Positions 56,401 to 64,000 of a stretch of 64,000 nt of DNA are shown here, one piece after another. The stretch's first letter is position 1, and the number at the start of each line of letters is the position of its first letter. Source of the DNA: Dolomedes plantarius (lineage: Eukaryota > Arthropoda > Arachnida > Araneae > Dolomedidae). A model generated the notes under the pieces. It ran no database searches and had not been told where the DNA came from. It worked only from the letters and a program-made list of their open reading frames with translations. The DNA lies in contig OU015497.1 in NCBI GenBank assembly GCA_907164885.2, positions 71,704,398 to 71,768,397 on the forward strand, given 5' to 3'. The position numbers were made by a program, and so were the translations under genes.

Positions 56401-57289
56401 AATGGTGTTTAAATATATATAAAGACATTTGAATTCTTTTCAAGGAGGGTAAGATAATGCCTCAAGAAATATTAAGCCAAAAAAATTAATTTCCCAGTTT
56501 AGTTTTAACTAGTAAGAATTAGTTTGGAGCACAACGGTAAACTTTTTGCTAAATGCAGGATAATTAGACCGGGACCTACAGTTTAAAGGCGATTCCAAAC
56601 GGCTACAAACATCCATGCCAACAGTGGGACTTGAACCCACAATATCTGAACTGAATGGCAGCGACCTAGCCATTCCACCATCTTTTAGTTAAGATAGACT
56701 GTTTAATATATACTTCATAACTTCTATGTTAATGATAAATTAATTATAATAATAAAAATTATTAGTATTTGCAACTTACTAATGCACAAAAATGTTTCAC
56801 TACATTAAAAAAGTACTAATCGGTTGCCAAGTTTACATGAAACTACCAATTTTGCAATGTTTCTTATACAAAATACATTGCATGAATAATAAATGTTGGA
56901 TTTAAAAACAACTATGTTGATAAAATAATGATATCCCCTCATTAAATTTTAAAATTATTAAAAAAAGTAAGGAACAATTTTGTTTGCAGATGCATAGAAA
57001 GCTTTAATGGAATATGGAATACTTTAGTGTTTCAGCCACACACAATTTTCAAAATCAAAATTTGTATCTTATATAAGTTTATCATATGGAGACCTACAAT
57101 GCAATAAAAAATTATTAATCCTGATAATATTACTAATAATAGTCAAAATAAGTGGAGAAAAAGGGATATATTTTTATTTGTTTACATACAACCTGTCAAA
57201 AACATGAATAATTCATTGAACAAAAACTAATATATTTGCCACAATGGAAACCACTTACCAGGTGGTAATGGTGGACCATAAGTATCCAT
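47332..57289 (-). CDS. GPALPP1: GPALPP1-like protein, complete, six exons, 250 codons incl. stop
   Basis: Exons (minus strand): 57259-57289, 53825-54156, 51959-52081, 49660-49722, 48785-48838, 47332-47481. The product starts MDTYGPPLPPGFKLP and has GP-x-LPP-like motifs (YGPPLPPG, IGPERP, IGPVLPG, YGPLPP), acidic tracts (DSDSDNE, VDDDDDDSE), a likely nuclear localisation signal PKKKAKV, an aromatic EEWMVVPD segment, and a basic C-terminus (ESKRNKSLLEMHQKKKKE, FDRDEIATRHFNKKQV, LNSRFAPGRSNQYL). This order is that of GPALPP motifs-containing protein 1 with its DUF3752 region. The role is poorly known; nuclear location is inferred. It is shorter than the roughly 340-residue human protein. The reading frame is intact and every junction is in phase. 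Confidence 0.93.
47886..47911. repeat. (AAT)n microsatellite
   Basis: About nine AAT units within GPALPP1 intron 5. The rest of that intron (47482-48784) is plain AT-rich DNA. Confidence 0.95.
48785..48838 (-). CDS. GPALPP1: GPALPP1-like exon 5
   Basis: Eighteen codons, phase 0 both sides: ESKRNKSLLEMHQKKKKE. Acceptor TTTTTCAG, donor GTAAAT. It corresponds to the family segment ESKRxxSLxxxHxKK. Confidence 0.92.
49197..49372 (-). mobile_element. tRNA-derived SINE, copy 1
   Basis: The minus strand starts near 49372 with GATGGCCGAATGGCTAGGGC (A-box region), then GGGTTCGAGTCC (B box), then GGCATGGATATTTGTAGC and a body ending CTGTTGTGCTCCAAAC. The head resembles a Ser/Leu-type tRNA (GxTGGCCGAxTGGxTAxGGC). 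The same sequence recurs at 56521. It lies in GPALPP1 intron 4. Not a functional tRNA: no acceptor stem forms. Confidence 0.82.
49660..49722 (-). CDS. GPALPP1: GPALPP1-like exon 4
   Basis: Twenty-one codons: ETEYRNPEEDEKTSEELKKY then N. Acceptor TTTTCTAG, donor GTAAGT. Highly charged linker, less conserved. The exon is supported by exact phase 0 fit with its neighbours. Confidence 0.85.
49797..50400 (+). mobile_element. Non-autonomous Helitron, 604 bp
   Basis: It begins TCTATATATTTAAGTTGC after an A and ends GGCGGGTATCAACTAG before a T, the A^T insertion and 5'-TC/CTAG-3' ends expected of Helitrons. Just before the CTAG, CCGTC and GGCGG form a short hairpin. The interior has three copies of TCTGCGCATGCTCAGTG (near 49973, 50021 and 50208). 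It lies in GPALPP1 intron 3. No Rep/helicase coding. Confidence 0.82.
51959..52081 (-). CDS. GPALPP1: GPALPP1-like exon 3
   Basis: Forty-one codons: DIPAVQSSQREEWMVVPDTS, then RRNQLGAISRCLAPGSKIAK and K. Donor GTAAGT. The acceptor AAGAGTAG closes the GC-AG intron. It carries the E-x-WM-x-x-P segment characteristic of the family. Confidence 0.92.
53825..54156 (-). CDS. GPALPP1: GPALPP1-like exon 2, GP-motif and acidic region, with GC donor
   Basis: Two bases finishing a Gly codon plus 110 codons. It begins FKLPTNEDSDSDNEQPKKKA, contains IGPERP, IGPVLPG, DDDDDDSEVYGPLPPQ and ends KRAVNMKNKLDMK. Acceptor TATTTGTAG. The donor after AAG reads GCAAGT, the standard form of a rare GC donor, and is the only choice that keeps phase 0 with exon 3. 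Confidence 0.93.
54870..55310 (+). pseudogene. PIF/Harbinger transposase relic, N-terminal part
   Basis: In GPALPP1 intron 1, antisense to the gene. One frame with a single in-frame TAG (54981-54983) reads TRKKKCTRNVWCK, stop, QLLKRRSYSHTNLISELE, VFPKDFHNYMRMDQETYLHL, then AISPHKRLIVTE and PPQALGQIILEICEAISKSL. In HARBI1-type nucleases the order is W-x-x-x-WLLKR, H-x-NLLxEL, DFxNYLRMxxxTF, MRxAIxPxERLxxT, then PxALGxIIxETCxAI. The DDE core is missing and termini were not found. Confidence 0.85.
56521..56683 (-). mobile_element. tRNA-derived SINE, copy 2
   Basis: Same family and orientation as 49197-49372. The head GATGGTGGAATGGCTAGGTC is followed by a well-kept T-arm GTGGGTTCAAGTCCCAC (5-bp stem, 7-base loop), then TTGGCATGGATGTTTGTAGC and a body ending GTTGTGCTCCAAACT. 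It lies in GPALPP1 intron 1. Confidence 0.82.
57259..57289 (-). CDS. GPALPP1: GPALPP1-like exon 1 with start codon
   Basis: ATG at 57289, ten codons MDTYGPPLPP plus the first base of a Gly codon completed in exon 2 (giving LPPGFK, the family motif). Donor GTAAGT. No other in-frame ATG precedes it closely. The intron to exon 2 is about 3.1 kb. Confidence 0.92.
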
Positions 57290-57480
57290 ATTATATAAAT
57301 GCACAAAAACCGATCTTCATAACTCACACAAATAATACTATAGTATTTCAAAGATCACCGCACAAATAAAAGCTGTGACTACGCAGCCGGCTGGCCGGTT
57401 GCTTAGTAATTCTGACTACGCTGCCGACTGACAGAGTGCGTCACTGCGCATCATGTCTGGAAATTCTATCAGCTGGCTGC
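57290..57480 (-). promoter_or_regulatory. Candidate GPALPP1-like promoter/5' UTR
   Basis: Immediately upstream of the ATG. It contains a doubled motif, GACTACGCAGCCGGCTGGC and GACTACGCTGCCGACTGAC (about 57377-57432), in a GC-richer patch, as in many housekeeping promoters. No TATA box was placed. Inferred from position. Confidence 0.4.
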
Positions 57481-58608
57481 TTAGAATTCGGGATTACATA
57501 ACTTTTTGTAAACTTACTGCTTACTTCGGTAAGCAGTGAGCTCTTAATTTTAAACTTTTCTTAATTTTTAAGTATTTTCTATCTATTTTAAGCATTGCTC
57601 TCATTGAGCATCGCTTTCGCTATCATATTAAACTTCCTATTCTCAAGCCACTCCCCGGATCCAAAACCCACCTATCTCTTTTCACCTTTCTATGGTCATT
57701 ACTATGCAAGCCTACGTTGGAAGGCGTGGCCTATAGAACGTAGTTATCTCATTTGTCCTGATGTCCTGATTCGGGATTAAATTGCCGGCCGATTTTGGCG
57801 GTAGCTTAGAATACTTTTGGATACGTTTAGATTTGTGTATATTATTATATATTATATGATCATAAATTTTTATTATGCATTACATACTTAGATATATATA
57901 TATATCTTATTAATAAAAGAGAGTGTTTGCGTGCGTGCGTGTGTGTGTGCGCGCGCGTGTGTGTATGCAGCCCCAGGTGAATCTGTGACACGGGTAGTAC
58001 AGACTACGGGAAGGTGCATCTAGAAGCCCGAATTTTAAATTTTATTCTAGAAATTTTTTCATTTTATGTTTTGTGCGATATTTTATGTTTTTTTAACTTC
58101 AGATTACGATATCTCGGCAAAAAATGATCGTAGAATTTTGATCTTTTTATAATCTAAGATTACAGACATTTCTCCTTCAAACAAGACCTCATTTGTTTAA
58201 AAATAATTTAAAACAGACTACTATTTTCATCAAAATAATAAACCCACTTTTTCGAGAAATTTACTCACTTTTTATCATCTACGGTCGATGCTCTTCGTGT
58301 TTTTATCTTACAAAGAAAATATTTGCATCATCTGGAAGATGAAAGCTTTCTCATTCATATGAACCTCATTTCAAGTCTCTATCTTAAAATTTCGATTTTT
58401 AATTGAATTTTAAAGAACGATACTGCAACACAAATTTCCTCCTTGGAACTTCCAGCGGAATTGAATGACGAAATATTCTCCCCTTGGGTTGTAAACAACA
58501 ATGAGTCATTCATTCACTTGATTCATTCATCGCCCTTAATGTAAGAAAAATTTAATTAGAGATCTTGAATTGATTAAATCTTCTTCACAGTAAAACTGTT
58601 TTTCATTA
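57481..58608. other. Intergenic DNA with a (GT/GC)n microsatellite
   Basis: The purine-pyrimidine repeat GTGCGTGCGTGTGTGTGTGC and continuation is at about 57930-57966. It follows TCTTATTAATAAAAGAGAGT, which resembles a Helitron start, but no matching 3' end was found. Otherwise AT-rich with no gene. Confidence 0.5.
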
Positions 58609-58610
58609 TA

Positions 58611-59239
58611 CAGTAACCACCGCTTATAGTGATCAGTGGTTATAAGAATCAACCGTTTATAAGAATCAATATCGCAAAAACAAAAACGGTTTGATTCAGA
58701 ATCAAACCGTGAAACGTAAGCTATAAAGTGAATCTTCGTCTGAGACTGTAATAAGCATATGTCGCTAGTATTCACTTTAGTTTTCTAACAAAATTGTCAG
58801 TTAGTGTTAGAACTTTTTGATAGTCGAATTCAAATATGATAAAAACAAGGAAAACTCTTAGTTTTTCTGAAAAACAGAACTTGCTAATTAGATATGATGC
58901 TCTTCCAAAGTGTAGTTAAAGAGAAGCTGCCTCTTGTTGATTTTATAATCATGTGTTGTTACTTATAGGTCTAGAAACTGAGTTATAGTATTTGTTTAGA
59001 AATTGAGTATGTTTAAAATTATAAAAAATAATTTTAATAAATGATAAATAACGTAAATTAAAGAGTATTTAATGGTAAATTATGTATATATGTGCCTGTG
59101 TGTATATATATATATATGTACAAGTATATATTTGTGTATGTGTGCCTTTCCAAAGGGACGTTTCGGTTATAAGAATCAACCGCTTATAAGAATCAAAAAC
59201 AGTAATAACAAACGTGATTCTTATAAGCGGAAATCACTG
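58611..59239 (+). mobile_element. pogo/Tigger-type element, 629 bp, deleted
   Basis: The left end CAGTAACCACCGCTTATAGT and the right end, read inwards, CAGTGATTTCCGCTTATAAG, are flanked by TA. Subterminal repeats of GGTTATAAGAATCAACCG occur at both sides, as in mammalian and arthropod Tiggers. It contains the start of a CENP-B-like transposase at 58836 and a 12-bp perfect hairpin (ACGGTTTGATTC/GAATCAAACCGT) near 58685-58709. Confidence 0.9.
58836..58934 (+). pseudogene. Tigger transposase N-terminus (CENP-B-type HTH)
   Basis: ATG at 58836: MIKTRKTLSFSEKQNLLIRY, DALPKCS, stop, REAAS. This is the first helix-turn-helix of pogo/CENP-B proteins (usual wording RKTLSFxEKxxLIxxYDxLPKCSQREAA). The TAA stands where a Gln codon (CAA) is usual, a single-base change. 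A further stop follows shortly and the rest of the gene is absent. Confidence 0.85.
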
Positions 59240-59257
59240 TATTATTTTTTTAATTTC

Positions 59258-59339
59258 GCTTGTTTACGTTAAAAACGTAACAAACGTTTATAACGTTTAG
59301 GTCTGTTTGTTTACGTTTTTAACGTAAACAAACAGACCT
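59258..59339. repeat. Cluster of perfect palindromes around TTTACGTT
   Basis: The main hairpin has 19-bp arms with a 3-base loop: AGGTCTGTTTGTTTACGTT (59299-59317) against 59321-59339. Just upstream, TTTACGTTAAAAACGTAA forms a second, shorter palindrome. They sit just outside the Tigger element. Confidence 0.9.
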
Positions 59340-59649
59340 TTTGATTAAATGTTACATACTTAGAAAGAGCTTCAAAAACTTTTAATTCAAATTTTTTAAT
59401 CATAATTAAATCATTTCAAGATGTACTGATTTTTTGGGATATTTTGCCAGTTAAAAGTGAAAATTCGAATGGGAATCGATTCGCTTTGGGTTGACTGCGT
59501 ACCATTTTCAAATTTGCAAAACGGCTGCTTGTTGTTGTTTCGTAAGTTGAAATTTTTATAAACTATTATTTTTTAATATAATTTTTTTCATTTTTTAATA
59601 TAATTGTTTTCAAGTGTTTGTTTGTGTGTGCGGTTACTTACGTGTGTTA

Positions 59650-60113
59650 AAATCATTGATAAATTCATTATAAGGCTGATTCTCGAACATCGTGATTAAA
59701 AGATGTGAATTTCCATTACTTATGTTATGTGACATATGCATTATTTTGTACGTCAAATATAGTTGCAGATTAATTTTATAGAAATTTGTGGTATGACTTT
59801 CTTAAGTAGCATGATTTATTTTTTCTCGATGATATCTTTTTCTTAATTGTCATATTTTGAGAACATAACTTTTTTAAAAACTAGCCGCTGTGTGAACAGC
59901 ATGGTCGCTTTTAGTTTTATATTTTCTTTTTCAAAACAACTCAACTGAAAGTAACCTATGTAAGGAATGCTATCATTACCTGTAATCATAAATATATGTT
60001 GTTAAGGCGTAGTGGGATCTCGGCCAAAAAAATTATAATCATTGCTAAATTCAGTATAACGCTGATTCTAAAAAATCATGATTAAAAGATGTGAATTTCC
60101 ATTACTTCAGAAC
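59650..60113 (+). repeat. Diverged direct duplication (about 75 bp, two copies)
   Basis: A block containing GATTAAAAGATGTGAATTTC at about 59645-59722 recurs at about 60040-60113 with the same flanking words (AATCATTG, AAATTCA, GCTGATTCT). The DNA between is AT-rich. Confidence 0.8.
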
Positions 60114-60460
60114 AGAATTAAAGATAAGATTGAGAAACCCAACACCAATGATTATAAAAATTACATCCCTCTCTGTATGTAGAAATGCTTTTTTCATTAA
60201 AAAATCTATGTAGTTTTAAGCTGTAGAATACGTGTTATAATTTTTTAAACAAAATGTTATTATTATAATTGATTTTGGTTAACAAGCATTCGACAATTTC
60301 AATCTTATTTATACTGTGTTGAGTTTTTAAATTGATTTTGTTTAACAAACATTCGACAAAGTGACATTTTTACTTTTCAGCTTTACTTTTCAAAATTCTT
60401 TACTTTCCTAAAGACAGTTTGACATTTTTCCTTTTCGACTTTTAGTGGTTTATTATAAAT

Positions 60461-61078
60461 TCAAATTAATGGAGATAATGTTAATGTTTTTTTTGCAGGG
60501 AGTAATTTTTTGTTGACATGAAAAATGATTCAGATATTATAAAAATTGATTGCTTTTTACATTATTTTCAACTCATAAATGGTTTAAATGTAGATATATA
60601 AAAGCTTTCAACTTTTGTTAGTATATTTAGGCCTGTAGTGTATAATAATGTTTAATTTCTATTTGTATAATTAAATTTTTTCCCACTGTCTGAATATTTT
60701 TTTTCTGTTCAAATTAATGGAGATAATGTTAATGTTTTTTTACAGGGAGTAATTTTTTGTTGACATGAAAAATGATTCAGATATTATAAAAATTGATTGC
60801 TTTTTACATTAATTTCAACTCATAAATGGTTTAAATGTAGATATATAAAAGCTTTCAACTTTTGTTAGTGTATTTAGGCCTGTAGTGTATAATAATGTTT
60901 AATTTCTTTTTGTATAATTACATTTTTTCCCACTGTCTGAATATTTTTTTCTGTTCAAATTAATGGAGATAATGTTAATGTTTTTTGAAGGGACTAATTT
61001 TTTTTTAATTTAAAAAATGATTGATATTATAAAAATTGATTGCTTTTTACATTATTTACAACTCATAAATGATTAAGG
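60461..61078 (+). repeat. Tandem repeat, unit 246-248 bp, about 2.5 copies
   Basis: Copies start with TCAAATTAATGGAGATAATG at 60461, 60709 and 60955. The first two are almost identical over their full length. The third diverges and stops at about 61078. The unit also contains AGTAATTTTTTGTTGACATG and TTTAGGCCTGTAGTGTATAA. No coding content. Confidence 0.95.
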
Positions 61079-61721
61079 AAAAATATCCCAACTGGGGAAT
61101 AATCGCCTTGCAAATATTGCGAAAGGAGGATAAGGCGCCTATGCTGTACGCCTAGCGTGGTGAGGAAAACAGCAGTAGCGTCATAAAATGCCAGTTAGTG
61201 GCCACGTTTGCAGTTTTGTCATCTTTGGCTATACTGTGTTTCCTTTTCTTTAATGTTGCCCTTTTCATTTTAATCTCAGTTTTAAGGCAAACTTTTTCAG
61301 TCATTTATTTTGTTTTTGTATTTCTATAATTTCAAAACATACTTTTCATTTCATTTTCTGTAATTTTGCACTCTTGATTTTAATCTGTTTTATTTCAGGG
61401 TCTTTCATTTATAGTTCTGATTTAAGTTGTGTTTAGTTTTTATTTTTACTGTATTTCCTTTTCTGTAACTTTGCCCTTTTGATTTTAATCTCAGTTTTCA
61501 GGTAAACTTCAGGTAAAAATATTAAAATATAGTTAAAGAAATGTTCCTCAAACTGAGCTATATTAACTGTACTATATTCTTTTGTATGTTCTATTAGATT
61601 TAATTTCAATATTTTCTTCTACATTATTTTGCCTATTAAAATATCTGTTACGATTTTTTATAAATATATATATATTTTTGGTATTAATTGCATACATTGA
61701 GCATTGCATATATTCAGCTAG

Positions 61722-61722
<1 letters not shown>
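61079..61722. other. AT-rich DNA with weak internal repeats
   Basis: Phrases such as CCCTTTT(C/G)ATTTTAATCTCAG recur near 61260 and 61467, suggesting decayed tandem duplication. No gene. Confidence 0.5.
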
Positions 61723-61791
<69 letters not shown>

Positions 61792-61798
61792 GTAAATG
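61723..61798. repeat. (TA)n microsatellite
   Basis: About 37 TA units directly preceding Helitron-like sequence. Confidence 0.97.
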
Positions 61799-63740
61799 TT
61801 CGTTTGTTCAAAACCTCAAATCTCCGAAAGTTCTTCACCGATTTCTTTGAATTTTTGACACAACGTTGCATTCAAATATTTGAGTGTTTTTATATACCTA
61901 TTATATAGATGCCACACCTGTGACAGATATAAACATGCTTTTTTTAAGCACACGCTATACTAAATATTTTACGGCAAACAAGGAATGTCTTTCCCTTCCC
62001 CCTGAGAACAGAAATTTGTCACGGTGAGGTGCGATCCCACTATCAGCAGTCCCCACAGGTCATAAAGTACGCAGGTATCGTTCTAGACAAGAAAAGACGA
62101 TCGAAGAGATAAGAGAACGCACATGGCTGAAGATATTTTCTGTCAAATACACGAGGAAAATTCAAATATGAACATGGATTTTACAGCCGAAATTACAACG
62201 AAGCGTTGATAATAATTGAAGATTAGTACTTAGAAATCGCGGAAAAAGTTCTAAATCAATTGGGAATGCCCTCACCGAATCGATCTGCTGATGCTTCGTT
62301 CGATGTAGAATTGCGTCGTGAAAAAAATTACAACATGGGAGATCTTTTGTCATATGTGCAATCAAATATTCCTAAGCTAACGCTTGGGCAAAAAGGCATT
62401 TACGATCAAATATTGCAAACTGTCAATAGCGGGGTTAGAGAAATCTTCTTAGATGCGCCAGGAGGAACTGGTAAAACGTTCCTAATTAGATTGATTCTGG
62501 CAGCAATTAGATCCCAAAATGACATAGCCTTAGCTCTTGCGTCGTCCGAAATAGTTGCGACATTGCTACCAGGTGGAAGAACTGCACATTCCGCTTTGAA
62601 ATTGTCATTTAACATACAATTCATTGAAACTCCCACGTGCAACATTTCCAAAGCATCCGGCATGGGAAAAGTATTGCAGAAAGGCAAACTTATTTTTTAG
62701 GATGAATGTACAATGGCACACAAAAAATCGCTCGAGGCTCTTGATCGATCATTGCAAGATTTGCGTGGAAACATCAGACCATTTGGGAACGCATTAATAT
62801 TGTTTGAAGGAGATTTCAGGCAAACATTACCTATAATTCCTCTATCGACACCAGCGGACGAAATAAATGCTTGCCTGAAATACTCTACTTCTTGTCGACA
62901 TTTAAAGACGTTGAAATTATCTACAAATATGCGTATCCATCTGCAAAACGATCGATCAGCTGAGTTATTCTCACATCAATTGCTGGAAATTGGGAACGGA
63001 AAGGTGCCGTTTGATCTGACATCAGGACGAATTTCATTGCCTCATAACTTTTGCAATTTCGTATCGTCAAAAGAAGAATTGGTTGAAAAAGCATTTCCCA
63101 ATATTCAAAAGAATTATAAGAATTACAATGAGTGAACGAGCTATTCTTGCCGCCAAGAACAAAGACGTCTGCGAACTTAACAATATCATTCAGTATAACA
63201 TTCCAAGCAAGGCAGTCACATACATGTCCGTCGACACTGTTGTGGAAGCAGATGAAGCGGTTCATTATCCAACAGAATTTTTGAATTCACTCTATTTGCC
63301 AGGGATGCCATCGCCCGTACTGCAATTGAAAATCGGCTTACCAATTATAATGTTGCGAAATATGAGCCAACCAAAGCTTTGCAACGGCACGCGGCTTGCA
63401 GTAAAAAAATTACTGAGCAACGTCGTAGAAGGAACGATCTTGACAGGACTATTCAAAGGGGAAGATGTCCTCATTCCTCGCATTCCCATGATTCCAAAGG
63501 ATATGCCATTTAAATTTAAGAGATTGCAATTCCCAATTCGATTGGTGTTTGCAATCACCATCAATAAAGCTCAGGGCCAATCTTTACAATTGTGCGGGTT
63601 AGATTTATACACGGATTGTTTCTCATACGGGCAATTATATGTTGCGTGTTCAAGAGTCGGAAAACCAGACAATCTATATATATGCACAGACAATGGAACA
63701 ACAAAAAATATTGTATACCCACAAGTATTGTAAAATTAAA
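61799..63740 (+). mobile_element. Helitron fragment with helicase gene, internally deleted
   Basis: The stretch beginning TGTAAATGTTCGTTTGTTCA, with TCTCCGAAAGTTCTTCACCG, resembles the 5' part of arthropod Helitrons that follows a TCTATATATA start. It is followed after about 300 bases by the end of the Rep/helicase gene. The Rep (HUH) domain is missing, so the interior is deleted. No clear CTRR end with hairpin was found; GCAGCGGGCG near 63769 may be a remnant of it. Confidence 0.72.
62123..63733 (+). pseudogene. Helitron Pif1-like helicase domain, broken
   Basis: It starts within the replication protein (MAEDIFCQIHEENSNMNMDF), then after a frameshift and a TAG reads YLEIAEKVLNQLGMPSPNRS. 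The helicase has Walker A APGGTGKTFLIRL, Walker B DEC directly after a TAG at 62698-62700 (the usual residue there is Trp), motif III EGDFRQTLPII, a frameshift near 63115-63130, then LQFPIRLVFAITINKAQGQS (motif V) and SYGQLYVACSRVGKPDNLYI (motif VI), ending at 63733. Pif1-family helicases unwind DNA; in Helitrons the domain is fused to a rolling-circle Rep, here absent. Confidence 0.92.
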
Positions 63741-64000
63741 CATTTAAAAAAATTTTTTTATTTCCAATGCAGCGGGCGAAGGGGAACACAATTCTTTCTC
63801 CAAGATATTACATAAAACAAGCAAGTGAAACACTCATCGGCCTGTGTACTAGAACTGCGGTAATCAGAAACTTCTCACACACTAGACCAAACACCAGGGC
63901 GCCTCCATCCCAAGGCCAACAAAAAAGCTGACTGGGAGCCATTGTTGATAAGAACAGAAATGTTGAATAGTCCGTGAATTTGGAATGAGTTGCCGAAAAT
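63741..64000. other. Window edge, nothing recognised
   Basis: Sequence after the helicase relic. No gene or element end identified with confidence. Confidence 0.45.

Noticed and set aside
56620..56683. Possible tRNA gene with a perfect T-arm
   Set aside because: The 5' and 3' acceptor strands do not pair, and the copy shares its body with the SINE at 49 kb.
57908..57970. Possible Helitron 5' end (TCTTATTAATAAAAGAG)
   Set aside because: No matching CTRR end with hairpin was found downstream, so only mentioned with the surrounding spacer.
60461..61078. CRISPR-like direct repeats
   Set aside because: The unit is about 247 bp with no spacers; it is a eukaryotic tandem repeat.
61582..61908. 108-codon open frame with Tyr-Ile repeats
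   Set aside because: It is a translation of the (TA)n microsatellite and flanks.

Overview
The window is strongly AT-rich animal DNA with short exons, long introns, many microsatellites and a dense, layered load of DNA transposons. The mix (Tc1/mariner, hAT, pogo/Tigger, PIF/Harbinger, Helitron, a Jockey-like LINE, tRNA-derived SINEs) and the two conserved animal genes fit an arthropod. A chelicerate such as a spider is my best guess, but the sequence alone does not prove it. There is no sign of bacterial organisation.

Two host genes are recognisable, both on the minus strand. (1) A boule/DAZ-family RNA-binding protein gene: three RRM exons lie at 145-199, 299-390 and 4291-4407, and a probable first exon sits at 37.3 kb that contributes only the ATG, so the first intron would be about 33 kb. 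The 3' part of the gene lies left of the window. (2) A complete GPALPP1-like gene (GPALPP motifs plus a DUF3752-type C-terminus), with six coding exons between 47332 and 57289, 250 codons, and one intron with a GC-AG boundary. Codon phase closes at every junction in both genes.

Almost everything else is mobile DNA. Boule intron 2 holds a DD36E Tc1-like element (2.57-3.78 kb). The putative boule intron 1 holds hAT MITEs and fragments (5.1, 9.2 and 10.0 kb), a deleted mariner/Tc1 derivative (11.5 kb), a tRNA-Glu-like SINE (15.3 kb), a DD34E Tc1 element (20.8 kb), a Tigger element (24.0 kb), a double-palindrome foldback (26.5 kb), two diverged repeat families (9.0/28.1 kb and 27.5/28.5 kb), and a nested structure at 29.2-35.7 kb. 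In that structure, two inverted arms of about 690 bp enclose a broken gene with a PIN-like domain and a Cys-rich CXC tail. The CXC tail is split by a 3.5-kb terminal-inverted-repeat element carrying a MADF-domain fragment, and that element was itself hit by a DD41D rosa-like mariner and a 220-bp hAT MITE.

Between the two host genes (37.4-47.3 kb) lie a hAT element with another hAT inserted in its transposase gene, a 170-bp hAT MITE, and a decayed Jockey-like LINE. GPALPP1 introns carry two SINEs of one family, a complete-looking non-autonomous Helitron, and a PIF/Harbinger relic. The right end (57.3-64.0 kb) has a Tigger element, long perfect hairpins, a tandem repeat of about 247 bp, and a broken Helitron helicase. 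All transposase, reverse transcriptase and helicase genes seen here are damaged. No functional tRNA, rRNA or CRISPR array is visible.
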